From Ehretia macrophylla (taxonomy: Eukaryota; Streptophyta; Magnoliopsida; Boraginales; Ehretiaceae), in assembly GCA_037974665.1 (NCBI GenBank), contig CM075764.1, positions 78,508,325 to 78,572,324 of the forward strand: DNA of 64,000 nt, read 5' to 3'. The translations under genes and the position numbers were made by a program. The first letter of the stretch is position 1; each line of letters starts with the position of its first letter. Positions 50,570 through 63,231 of the stretch are shown here, one piece after another. Under the pieces are notes generated by a model. That model ran no database searches, was not told the DNA's origin, and saw nothing but the letters and a program-made list of their open reading frames with translations.

Positions 50570-53500
50570 TCAGAAAAGCAACCTACTGATGGAATAGCTT
50601 CCTGTACAATTTCGACAACAAGATAAGAAGCTGAAAATGCCTGCTTCCGATGGTTGAGCAATGTCCTTTTCCCGCTTTTGTAAAACTCTTACAAACTCAT
50701 TTGCACTTAAACTCCCATCACAGTTTTCATCAAAAACATGGAAAACAATTTCAATCACGTTGTCTGTAAGAGAGACACCACAGACCTGTAAAGGACAAAC
50801 GTCTGTCAAAATCTCAAAAATGAGATGATACTTCTGGCCAACTAGAAGACATCAGGATCAAAAGATTGAAGAATAATGATAATTCCCTTGTAACATAATT
50901 ACCATGATTATGTGCATATGTATCTATACATATGTCATAAGAAGGAAATTCAAAACTAAAGGTCAAAACAAGTAAAAAAAGAATAATGAAAATTTTTGTT
51001 TCAAGACAATGCTAGCAAAGAATCTCGAGTACTTTCAGAAACATATAAAAAGAGTTAGATGTTATATAACCATGCAATATGTTCATTTTTCTTTTTTGAT
51101 CAAAATGCAATACGGTCATGAATGTAGAAAAGAAGAATAAGAACTTTCTTTTAGGGCAACATATAGCCACCTTTCATATTTAAGTTGTTTTGGAAACAGA
51201 ATCAGGAAGAGAGAGAAATGCTTTCATTGTTTGTCCTCTCTGCCATGAGATGAGTATTGGATGGAAAATGGAGGTGAATAACTAAGTTTGACTAACTTAC
51301 TTGGGAAGCAGCTCGTTTGAAATCATTCTTTGTCAGGAGACCATTCACTTCCCCAAAACTGAAAAGTGCCAGAGAGAAAGGCAGCAACTTCTTTCGCAAT
51401 TCTGCAAAATTTTTGAATTCTTCTAATGTAATGCATACATTACTTAGATGGGGTTCATGGTCTAAGTCATCAACACGATCGAACAACTTGTTCAAGTGCT
51501 TTAAATCGGCAGAAGCAACCATGGATAGAGCAAAGTCTTTGGCTGATATGGTTCCTCGCAACTTGTAGTCATAATGAGCAAATTCCAACCTCAGCATCTG
51601 AGGAGCACAAGTTGGCAAATAAAAAATAAGAACTAGCTAAATGACCAAAAGGGAACTACCCAAAAAATATTCAATTCTAAAGATTTCATATTTGAATGTT
51701 GTGTGAGAGAGAGATCTGCATATATATTTGTTACTTATTAAGATTTATTCTAAGTCCATCAGTGATGGCATGCCTATGGTTATCACTAGAAGCAATAAAA
51801 TAAATCGTACAGGAACATCAAGATATCACAGAGATCTGAGCTGAGCAATTCCCACCCGACTATGTACCTATACAAGTAAATTTAACCATGCATGCAGGAA
51901 ACCAACTCAGAAGTCTGAACCTTATTAAAGAGCACAATTTTCTTGATCTTCAAACTTGGAAGAAAATAAAGTGAAGAAAAGGGCACTCCCAAACTCCTAA
52001 AATGATAATCCTTTTTGAATATCATAGTTTTCTGCAGCATAGCCTCCTGTCTTTGCGTCTATTAAGTGCACTTTTCTCCATTATGCTGCCTTCAAACTGA
52101 AGTTTGATATGGGAAAGGAGCCCAATTTATTTTGAGACTGATGGTACAATGAAATATATTATAGAAGATCTATCTACATTCACTAGATGTCAGAAGTGAA
52201 ACTGGATGATGGTATATAATACAAGAGATAAGGATACTATGATCTGAATGACCCATACAATGCTCTATAAATAGTAAAACCTGATATATGGAATCAATAG
52301 TCTGCCGATGCAGCAACAGTACAAAACCAAATTTGTACACCTTACATTTTAAAAGGTTATTTTTGTATTCAACCTTAATAGATGGATGCTATTGCACCCT
52401 AGCATAACAGAATGATACAAAAAGCTCTCCAATCAAACAGTTAACTCTCAAGTTCTGATGCAATACCAAATACTATTGCCAATGTGATATAGGACAGCCT
52501 GGACTAAACACTTTCCTAGACTGGGCAGCGGAAAATGGTCTCTAAGCTTGTTCAGGGCTTAAAAAATGTGAAAATACTAGGGAAGTAAGGTTTAAGCATG
52601 AGTAATAGTTGGAGAATGGTATTAAGTAGGCCGTGGGAAAAGAAAGTAATAGTTGGAGAATGGTATTAGGTAGGCTGCGGGAAAAGAAAGAAACTGCTTT
52701 GGAACAGCACCTGAAAAGAGAAGCAAAAGAAGAAATTTATAGGAATTCCACCTCGAATTACGAATGGTTAAAGCTTCAAAAACAATTCCAAAAGCTCCAA
52801 CAAAACCCCACTCATAGCATATTAATACATTATAGAATTGAGAGTGGACTTTCAAATCCTCATAGGCCATGACTTAGAACTTCAAAAAACCCAGTATTTA
52901 TTTTTTCTATTGTTTTTTCTTTACATAAATAGAAGCCTAGGACATTCAAGGAAATATTGACTAAAGACTTCTCTGAAAACAGAATCATCAGTCCTATTTA
53001 GATTTAAATAACAATAAATAACTGATCTTAAGACTCATGGACAACAAGGAAAGATATTTTTGCAAACAATTACCTAAATAGCCTTAGCCTCCTAAGTAAA
53101 AGATATCCTAAATAAAAATTCCAGCAGCTCATAAAAATAAAGTTAGACAAGATTCTCATTCTAAATCCAAATAAAATTGAATCTAAAGATGCTCCATGTA
53201 AAAGTCAGAATTTTCCTTTCTTTTTGAGCATTCATTAAGCAATCTGCATTACTATATGATGGTTGATGAGGCGAGACTAGCCCAAGGAAAGCCCATAAGG
53301 CTGCAAGCAAGAATCAGAATTCATTGACATGTAAGACACTATCAGTATCTGAATTAATAGAAATAAAAAATGAACCTATTGGCAGACACTAAATAATGTA
53401 TCGGACATAAAATTTACATCACTGTTTATGATTGTTATACAGCTATATTTCCTTTTCTTTTATTATTTATCTTTTACATAATATAGAAGGAGATGGACAA

Positions 53501-56500
53501 ACTTCATCATGCAGATCTCTCAGAAATTGAACAAATATATCATGTTGGAGGAGCTCCTTATCTTCACCAAATAAGTGCTCCACCAGGCCTCCATTTTCCA
53601 CTGAACCACCCAACATGTGACCAGCTCGAAGCCCATGGCTATGCAAAGCCCCTTGCCTATTATGCGCTTGCATTAAAGCCATCACTTTCTTGAACTCTTC
53701 TCTATCTATCTCCCTGTCAATGGCGAACAACTTGAGTTATTCTAAAGCAGTTAAGAGTTTCAGTTCACACTAAAAATAGAAACAAGCAATAGGCAAATTA
53801 CATGAATATAAATCCATGCATATACATATGTTTAAGACTGGAGCAGAGAAAAATCTAAGAAGTGTTGAAAAGTAGGCATAGAGCTAAAAGATAGGTTCTG
53901 AGCTTTAACGAACTCAAACACAAGGAATGATGCAACCAAAACAAGTTAAGCTTGCAGCCACCTTTTCATCAAAATACTTTGAAGAATTATATCATCTAAA
54001 ATTAAATAAATATTCAACCAAAAATAAAACCTACTTCACATGGGAATTTTAGTGAAATTCTAGGTTAACGCAGAGAGTTGTGGTTTGCAGAGTGGGAACA
54101 GGCACAGAATCCGCTACCAAAAGAAAGTAATGGAATGTCAGGGATATACTTCTTTAGGCCACTTTATTAAGATATTCTCTGAAAAACTTGTCTCGTAGGT
54201 ATGATCATAGTTACCAAATTCGTGGTACGATCCGAGTCATGGTACGACTTTGGGTACGGGGTACGACACTTAGAGTTTAAAGGGTACGATGGGAGTATAC
54301 TTCTTGGTATACTAATTTTTGTTCACAATACGGTATGAAGAATTATTGGTTTCCATTATCAAATATTCTGTAGAACAATGATATTTTATGTTTACTAATT
54401 ACTGAAATCAATTTGCTGTAACGTTAGTCTAAAGTCCAAAATCCAAACCCAATAATTAAGATAGTTTTCTAATATTGTATATCAAACACAAGACACAAAA
54501 GCAAACTAGAAAATTTTTATATGTTAAAGGTTTGCAGTCTGTATATGTTATACTTTTAGGTTCTTTATTCTTTTTCATTATTTTTCTGATAAAAATTTGT
54601 ATGTTTTTCGAGTCGCTAACTTTAGTGAACTGGAATGCGAATCGTAGAGTTCCGGCACGTAAATGTACCGTGAATTGGGACGTGGAATCCGATACGCGGT
54701 TCGAAGGGGGGTAGGGCGAATCTAGTAAATATGGGTATGATTGTTTTTGAACGAGATGGATATTTTGGACAAAATATAAAAGAACATAGTAAAGAGTTCA
54801 GAGTTTGGCCTACAATTTAGTGTAAAAAATACCGAAATCCTTTACGAAACAAGTTAGTTTCTATAGTATACTTCGGATCGCCAAGTATAGTATTTCAAAT
54901 CACTAATGTCCCACATTTTGAATCAAATATACCAATTCTTAATTCACTAGGTAGTCAGTGATTTGTGGTAACTTACCTCTATGAAGAGAAATCTTATAGC
55001 AATTGTTACTGCCCAACTGACTCAATTCTACGTCAGATACTCAACTTCTGAGCAAAGACTGACCAAACATCAAGAGCAACTAATAACAACACAAAGCAAA
55101 GGCTCAAGCATGTCCTGTTTGTTTCTCTGATGTAATGTCACAAAAAAGAAAAAAGCATTTTTCCAATCACCTTAACTATCGAATGAGACACACAAGCAGA
55201 TTGACTTGCGAAAAGTTTACGATTTATTAGTTCCCATGACCAGAAAAATTTAATTATGCTCGGGAGATCTTCATATGCCATGAAACTTATAGGAGAATCT
55301 ACTGATCCTTACATCTAACTGGATAAATCAAAATTTCCCCAAATGGTTTTAAATGGTTGTACTGAATGCACAAGGCTATCGCAAATAGCAGGGTCCAATG
55401 AAGGTAGATGTATGCATGCTTACCCCTGTTGCCAAAGACACTATATCCAAGAGTTGAACCCAAGAAAAAGTGACCATTTGACCATCCCAACAAGCACAAG
55501 AGGGAAAAGGAAGGAAAACACGATGCAATTCTTCTAAGTTCACATGGCTGCACAATCAAATTCCAATTCATGTGTTTCCATCGTATGAATTGCATTAGGT
55601 CTGCTATTGCGTCCCCCCAAGCAATGGGCAGACCAACAATTTTTTTGTTCCGCCTTTAAGCCACAAATTTTCTCCAGTGTAATCAAGGGTCTTGATATAC
55701 CCAAACAATCTGGAGGAAAAGGTATTTATTTTTATACCGCATACTTCATGGTGTAAGTTAAGCTGTAACTTGACTTGAAATCCATTTTCTCACCTACCAT
55801 TGCTGAGGCAACTCAAATGAAACAGCAAAAGGACAGATTTCCAGTGTAGGTTATCCATTAGTTCTGAATAGGTGGTCCAAATGTACCTGCTTTACCCCGT
55901 TTGTAGTCATATTTATCTCTAACGCACATATCGGATGGAGCACTTAGCTTGTACCGCATTGGATTAAAAGCTCTCACCAACTGAAAGCGATTGAGGGCAA
56001 AAGATGCATCTTTTTGTAATAAGTTAATAATGAAAGGAGAAAAAGAAACTGTACAGATGTACTTAAACCAGACTACACTTGAACTGGGTACTTACCCATT
56101 TGAATCAAGATCAAACATTTTGAATGCCACTGAAAAGCTAGATTCTGGGATACTGAGCAGTGTTACAAAGAATATATACCTGTTAAAAGATAGAGTAATA
56201 AGAGTTTTTCAGTACTTGAGCTTTCAAGGTTCAATGGGGAAGGCGAATATACAATTGGTAAATCAGAAGCAATCAAGAAATAGGGAAATTCACAAGGAGG
56301 ATAAGAGTAGGGAACAAAATTAAAATGTAACAAACAACAAAGCAAGAAAAGGGTAGGAGAAAAAGAAACCTTCACGTAGCATGTTAACTCACTCTTTGAA
56401 AGATATGAGGCCATCATTGTTTGTGTCGAAAAGCATAAAAAACTTCGAAGGGGCACATCGCAATTCACCAGGACTTCTTTCCCCTTTGAGATATCCATCT

Positions 56501-57182
56501 CTCACCAGGTTTGATTCCGAAGGAGGAAAAACAGGGACAATTGCTCGCATCAGATCGGCTGGTGTCATGAATATTTCTCCACCATTGCCACGGAAAGATG
56601 CAAAGTATTCAAATACCTGAAGAGAAACAGTGTAACACAATGAGCATCTTAATATTGATTGAGTTGAAAGCAGTAAGCAACCATGATCCGAATAAGAGTT
56701 TGAGTTTAACAAAGTGTTACCTTTTCAGGAGAACTCCGCATTCTTATCCGCTTCTCGTAATTAAAGAAAAATTTTCTCCTATAGGCATCTGCAATTAAAG
56801 ACTAGACTTATTTTTAGAAAAACAAAAAAAGTTTGTTCAAGTAATTAATTAGAAGCGATTGAAAAGGGGCATGTGTACCTCCGAAGAGAAATTTGGGTTC
56901 GTGATGCTGCTGAGAAGGATGATTAACAAGTGCCGGGAGCGATGTGGAGTTGTCAGCGAAGGATAAAGTTGGAAATGGATTTGAGTAGTAGTAAACTGTA
57001 ATAGCGAGAGACGAGCTGGCGATCATACCAGAGACCCATTTTAGGAAACAGCTTTTTAGCGGTGGCGATGGCAGCGCCGGTGGAGGTGGTGGAGCGTTGG
57101 AGTTTTTGCGGATTTGAATAAACAAGGGTAAACGCCCTACACGGTTGTCGATTACCCTCGAATATCGCCGGAAACTCGACAT
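50570..57182 (-). CDS. MICU: Mitochondrial calcium uptake protein MICU (7 exons)
   Basis: Exons, in coding order, are 56879-57182, 56721-56788, 56393-56616, 56096-56179, 53503-53713, 51301-51597 and 50570-50785. All junctions are GT-AG and in phase, giving 467 aa; plant MICU proteins are near 500. Residues 1-30 are Arg-rich without acidic clusters, like a mitochondrial presequence, and a membrane-anchor-like segment lies at 46-66 after a Pro-run. Canonical EF-hand loops are at 188-199 (DTNNDGLISFKE), 222-233 (DLDSNGEIDREE) and 415-426 (DENCDGSLSANE). The region around 'ERSPGELRCAPSKFF' and 'FLRDLHDEMLRLEFAHYD' is strongly family-like. MICU senses calcium in the intermembrane space and gates the uniporter MCU. 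The final codons after the third EF-hand (GIFSFLSCC...) are less certain. Confidence 0.96.
52602..52689. repeat. 44-bp tandem duplication in a MICU intron
   Basis: Two adjacent 44-bp units (52602-52645 and 52646-52689) both read 'gtaatagttggagaatgg...gggaaaagaaa' with three differences. The intron is 51598-53502. Confidence 0.85.
54195..54750. repeat. Foldback-like element with GGTACGA repeats, in a MICU intron
   Basis: The left end carries at least four 'ggtacga' or 'gggtacg' words within 70 bp (54230-54300). The outer ends 'atgatcatagttaccaaattcg' (54200-54222) and, inverted, 'caatcatacccatatttactagattcg' (54715-54742) look partly alike, suggesting terminal inverted repeats. The open frame at 54475-54714 lies inside it. 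Family not recognised. Confidence 0.4.
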
Positions 57183-60100
57183 TTTTCCTTTGAACTTTTT
57201 ACAGTGTGTTTGGATTGAGGGGGAAAAATTTATTATTAAAGGAGAGAAAAGGAGTGGATGGTATTAAATTATGTTTGGATGAGATAATTTGAAGAAATAA
57301 AATTATTATAAAAGAGTATGCGTATTTTTGTTTAGGTTAAGAATATAGTAGAAGGATGTATAAATTTTATGTGTAAAATAAATTTTATAAAAAACATTTA
57401 CTTTTTCTTTTCTCTATTTTACTTTAAATTAAAAAAAATAAAATAAAATTAAGAGAAATTACTTTGACCCTCTACTTCCTTCTCTTTTAAAAATCTTTCG
57501 CCCATTCCCTTCAATTCAATCAGTATAGTTGATAGCAGACATCATTGTGTTAACTTTGGGCCTCTTTGTCCAAATCTATAGTATTTTTTTTTTTCCTAAT
57601 TCAACAAAAAGTCTCATAAATAAACAAGTATGCAAGGATTTACAAACGTCAATTTACTTATAAAAGTATATTCTTAACTTTCATTTAACACACAAATATG
57701 TATTTAGGCTAGTACTAGTTGAGCTTGCTCATATATATATATTTAAGCTAGCACTAGTTAAACTTGTTCATGCGTATGCACCAGTCAAATCCAATGTATA
57801 TTAAGAAAAAATATCATTTATAAAACTATTAAATGAGATATATACAGTGTTGATTGCAAGTATTTTAGTTATGATTACATTTTTAAAACAAGTTGAAAAA
57901 GAATATTATAAAATTTCATATAATGAAAATTAGCTTGTACCAATGAATTGAAAATAAATGATAAAAATATAATTTTAAATCCATAACATAATTCTGACCA
58001 AAAATAAAATAAATCCACAACATGATATTGTGAACAATAGTAAAAAAAAAAAAAAAAAAGTAAGATGACTTTTGATAAAAAAAAAATTCACCAAAAACAA
58101 AAATTAATAATGAGAAGATATATAAAGGAAAACAAGAAAAAAAATTAGAGAATATAAAGAATTCACAAATAGTAAAGATAAATAATGAGAAGATAAATAT
58201 AGGAAAAGAAGAATAAAAATTAGAAATAATATTTTGAGCACCTCAAAAAAGAAATTGATTTAGCTCTAGACTTTTTAGGGGCAATATGAGGCCCCTTACA
58301 TAATTATCGAGCATTAATATAGTAATCAAGTATTATATTAAATCTAGCATATCAAATTAAGTATTCGTTTTAATTAAAAGAAAAAAAAATTAATTAACTT
58401 GCTAAGACCATTTGGATAGTTGAGAGTTAAAAAGTTAGAAATACCAAATCTAGTACTTTACCTTCCATTTGGATTGAATAACTTCTATAGCTTTATTGGT
58501 TAATTATCTTGTATAGGAACTACTAGAAAATAATATAGGTGATAGTTATATAACAATCATAGCTTATGAAAGAAATTGGCTTATTCATTAAGTAGCTAAA
58601 ATTGACAGATATATTGAATGATACAGAAATATTTAGCTTTGTGACTAAAAGTTTACAAATTAAAGATATTGGTCAACTTAGTATATTACCCTTTATTTAA
58701 ATAACTCAAGCGACGTTTAAGCGTGGTTAGTCAACTTTAATCTATAGATATTACCTAACTTCCAAAACGAAGCTTACTATAATTCTGTATACATTTAGAC
58801 AAAATAAACTTAGATAGTAGAACTAAGTTAAAGACAGTATACAGACTTATATGAAAGTGACCTCCTAATAAAAAGACTTAGTATATATTAGAAGATACAT
58901 TAAATAGTTAAGAATTATAAATAAATGGCAATGTTAACCCATGAAATGAAAAGAGTTGGTAATTCAATCTAGTGAATATATTAGATAATATTAAGGACTA
59001 GTACTAAATAAATTAGGAATAGTAAACTTAGCATGGCTTAACCAACCTTACTCTTTGATTAACTACTACCTTAGTTAGGGTACTAGGAAATGACACAATT
59101 CACAATAATAATTCTAGAAATACTAGGATAATAAGAAGTTGTAATAACAAAGCTAGGTTAGTGAAAAGGATAGTATATCAATTTAATCTAATAAGTAAAT
59201 TGGCACTCAGGTTTGTTACTAAATATTTTTAAATAAAGATAACCTATATTATAATGGGAAAAAAACTAATATAGCATTATATGAAGATAAGATATACATA
59301 TATGGTAATCTTAGAGTACAAAGATCAAGGAAATAAATACTTAGGAATATTTAACTCATAATAAGGATTAGGTTCATATTATTTGAATAACATATTAAAT
59401 ATACCGTTAATTAGCATTTAAATTATCTCCACCTCCTTCATCCACCTAAACTACGAAACATATCACCACTACAACATTCCAATTCGAACTTGCCAGCTTC
59501 ATCCGAATGAGCAGCTTGTTAATAAGCTTACAAAATCCACTGGTTGCTTATTAAACTAGCCTACCCTATAGTGCAATCATTGCTCACCGCTAACATGATT
59601 AAAATGCTACTCGTTATTAGGGTATCTCTAATGACTTATACTATTTACAAAAAATTATTATTTTTAGTAATTTTTAGAGGTTCAAATCTCCAATAGGGTC
59701 CACCATTTTTTAGAAATATGAGTTAAAATAAAGACACAATTTACTTTTTTTACTCTAAATTTAGAAACTCAAAAAGTAATTGGGTCTCTATTTTGGTATA
59801 AATCTCTAAATATTGATGAGCCTTATTAGAGATTTGAGTTAAAATAAAGACTCAAATTTTTAAAAATTATAAAAAAGGATAAGTTTTTATAAATAGTACA
59901 AACCATTAAGAGTAGCTGGCTGCATCACCACTATACTCCACTCACAATTCAGCTCCAAAACAACGATTATGCTAGCTACGCGAATGATCATAATCTAGCG
60001 TTAGCTATGCCGATTCAGCACCATCCTACCATGAGGTGCTAACACTCTACCTTCTTCATCACCATCAGCGCAACATAGCATTCTTAACACCTCATCACGT

Positions 60101-60537
60101 GCTATGATTATCACCACCACCATACTCCACTCAAATCTAAACAAAGACTCTATAAAAAGGGCACTACATTTCAGTTAAGACGCACAAAATTTAATACATA
60201 TTAAATATATATATAACGGCTTTAGCTTCACGACTTGGCGCGATTTTGAGGTGAGGTGTTTTTTTTTAACAGTATCCTTTGTGTGCTAGTATGTACAATC
60301 TTGGAGGGAATAATTCATTTTGCTCTTACGGCATGCAAGAATAATCTATATGTAAGGAACTTTTATTTAAATAGCATCTTATTTGTAGAAGTAAGCTAGT
60401 TTACTGTTATAAGAATGCATGTATAAGTTTATGTGAGGAGATTTAATAAGAGTTGCATATTTATATATATACATATGTTTAACGTGTGGTTTTAATAAGC
60501 TTATGTGAGGGTATTTACTTAAAGGCATCACTGCTTG
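57183..60537. other. AT-rich intergenic DNA upstream of MICU
   Basis: The first few hundred bases should hold the MICU promoter and 5' UTR; a sharp promoter motif is not visible. The remainder (57500-59600) is AT-rich without open frames. 'ccaccatactccactca'-like words recur at 59930-59945 and 60118-60136. A MITE-like element lies at 59620-59917. Confidence 0.5.
59620..59917. mobile_element. MITE-like inverted-repeat element, ~300 bp
   Basis: The left end (59620-59653) begins GGGTATCTCTAATGAC and continues TTATACTATTTAC. The right end, read on the minus strand from 59917, gives AGCTACTCTTAATGG then TTTGTACTATTTAT, a diverged inverted repeat. Internal segments ('ctccaatagggtccacc' and 'atgagccttattagagattt') also look partly inverted. 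It has no coding capacity. Target duplication not resolved. Confidence 0.6.
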
Positions 60538-63231
60538 TGTAACGCCCGAGATATAGAGCATGCATACATAATTCATTGTATTCAATGTGTGAATTAATTA
60601 GTGCATTTAATTACTTAAAAGTTTATTTTAAATAGTTACTATTCACATGCGTTTTCGACCATCAAATTTTTTCGATTTCACATTTTTCCATGTTACATGA
60701 CCTATATGAGGAATAAGAAAAATATAATTTTGTGCATACTATATCGGGTATGTGAGTTATAAAATTATTTTTCTATCGTATGAATATAACATTAAAGTAG
60801 CATTTTTGAATTTTTAATTGTATTTTATGACACAAACTTGAACTAAACCCCAACCCAAACCCACAAACCCAACCCATATACCCAATATACACTTAAATAA
60901 CATTATAAAACAAAACAAAAACAAATAAAAAAGGCCTAGGGTAGACGGCCAAATGAAGAAAAACTAAGAAAAATAAGAAAAAATTCCCAAAGCTTGCATT
61001 TTGTTTGGTTTTAGTTTATGTCAAAAATTGTTAATGTTGATTAATGTTTTGTTTTATGCTATAATTGCTTCATTTCATCTTTGTTATTGTTGAAGAACAT
61101 TCTTTTGAAGTTAGATTGCATTGATAATGGTAGGTTATGGAGTTTGGGCATTTAAAGAAGAAAATAAATAGTGTTAAATAATAGCTTTTGGGGTTTGTAG
61201 CTAATTTGAGTTATGAGCTTAATTCCATGCTATCTAAAGTTGCTATAAGGTGTTAATGAATCTAAGATAATGATTAAATGTGTTTAGATTGGAAAGAACT
61301 TGAATAAATTTGCATAATTGGCTTAGATTCTAAATGGGCTTTGCGCAAAAGTGTCACCCGTGTACAATTGAACTTCATAATTGGTATCTACTAGGTGTAA
61401 AAGTGCTAAATGTGCTTTTATGGCACTCGGTTGATAATTGGATTGGGTAGTTATAGTTCAAACAGGTAAAGGGGCAAATTGGGATTTTGTGGTATACAAG
61501 GGTTAAAGTGTGACCTTGTGTGATTGAGAGGTCTCATAAAGTGTGTATAGAAGATTGGTATAGTTTGATTTGGGTTCCGCAGCTAGTGTGAATTTTATGG
61601 TCCAAAATACCAATCTTTGGAATAGCATTTTAGTGGACTTCTTGTGGTTTGAATCTATTTTTTTGCTTATTGATATTTGCTATAAATAGTTACTTATATG
61701 AATGTATTTTGAGGCAATGTGTTGTAGAATTAGGTTCTTATCTTGAATTGGGGTTTTAATGTGTTTAAGGGTCTAGTTGTGATAAGTTGACTTGTTAATG
61801 TTTCCTTGTGTGTTAAGTGTTTTATTCTTGTGTATAACATGTTTATTTGGATAGAGAGAAAGTTTAATAGAAATTGGATTGTTTAATGTTTAAGTAGATT
61901 AGCTTGGTTTTGTCTTAATGCTTGTACTTTTTAGTTGTTAGTTTAAATGATTTATATTTCTCAAAGAATAAGATTGGTTTTATGAGTCCTTGAAGTGATT
62001 ATTGCTTAATGTGTTTAGTTGTAGTGTAAATGTGGCAAAGATGTCTAGTATGTTATAGATTGTTAAATGGTCGTTTATATTGAATGTTTTTGTTCATGTA
62101 TATAGTTTAATTACTTAATAGATAGATAGTGGAATGAAGTGTTTAGTTGTTTTAGGATAGATTGGAATGGTTTATTGCTTGTGTGGAAGTATGTGTTGTC
62201 TATGTAGTTGAGTGCTTGAGTTGGTTAGTTAATGAATGTATGCTTATACATATATGTTTTTCTGGGAATCAACCTACTTTGTTGATTTCCCTTATATGTT
62301 TTAAATACTTTTCTCTGTATATGTTATATGCGTTAATGCGATGTATGGTTGCAACCAAACAACTGCGGTTAGCTCGTGTCACCTTGGGCGGTATCGGGCT
62401 TGTCAGACAATACACGACTCCCGATGTGCTATTTCGTATCCCGAATAGACTGGGCGGAGTGCATCCATGAAGGATTGGGTCGTAGGTTGAGTCAGCGTAC
62501 CCGATGGTACTGCTTGGTGTATAGGGGAAGATGTTCACGATAGTGTGTGGGAAATGGCATCAATAGAATGAGCGTATCCTTTTCAATGTGTTTATTTCAT
62601 TAATGCGTAATCTTTATAATGTTACTTTTCTTGTATTATTACTTTATTGCTTATTTATTGCTTTTTGGGCATTGCATTTTTTCGAAAAGATAAAGTGGGT
62701 TTCAAAACTCCCTGCATCTACCTCCCTTACTGAGTATACGTGTGTTGTATGCTCATATCTCTTTTCAACATTTCAGGTGGTCAAGACTTAGCTTATGTGG
62801 AGTATGTGCAAGATGATGTGGATAAGCCCGCTACGTGATTTCTTGTAGTTGATGTAATAGTAAATATGTAATAGTTTGCTTAGTGTTTAAAGACTTTTAA
62901 TGTATAAATGCTAATAGTCATTTTGGAGTTAGAGGATTGTATTGTATTGTATAGCCTCCTTTTGTTATGTAATGTATTTTAGTGCTAGACTTGTATAGTT
63001 ATCTTGAACTTTTGGTTGTAATTTGATGTAAAGTGTAGTGAGACAGACAATAGGGTACTCAGTATGCATGTGAATGGCTTGTTTACGCATGATTGTGGTT
63101 TATACATCGTGTTGGCAAACTTCTATAGGCAGGTTATGTTTTGGGCTAGTGTCTAAAAACAGACAGTAGCATGCCAAATTTCTGTCGCGTCTTGACTTGG
63201 ATCCTAAGAGAGGTCGAGTTGGGGTGTTGCA
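60538..63231 (+). mobile_element. Solo gypsy LTR (family F), 2694 bp
   Basis: It starts TGTAACGCCCGAG and ends 'gagttggggtgttgca'. It is flanked by GCTTG (60533-60537) and ACTTG (63232-63236), a likely 5-bp target duplication with one transition. It has the short palindrome tggttgcaacca (62346-62357), the 'cggtatcgggcttg' module and the stem-loop gagtatac/gtatgctc (62732-62754). The open frame at 62162-62470 is LTR sequence. Confidence 0.85.

Noticed and set aside
50413-50661. Minus-strand frame overlapping the MICU 3' end
   Set aside because: It is in another frame from the EF-hand exon and shows no domain; probably 3' UTR.
53493-53693. Plus-strand frame antisense to a MICU exon
   Set aside because: It is the shadow of the minus-strand exon at 53503-53713.
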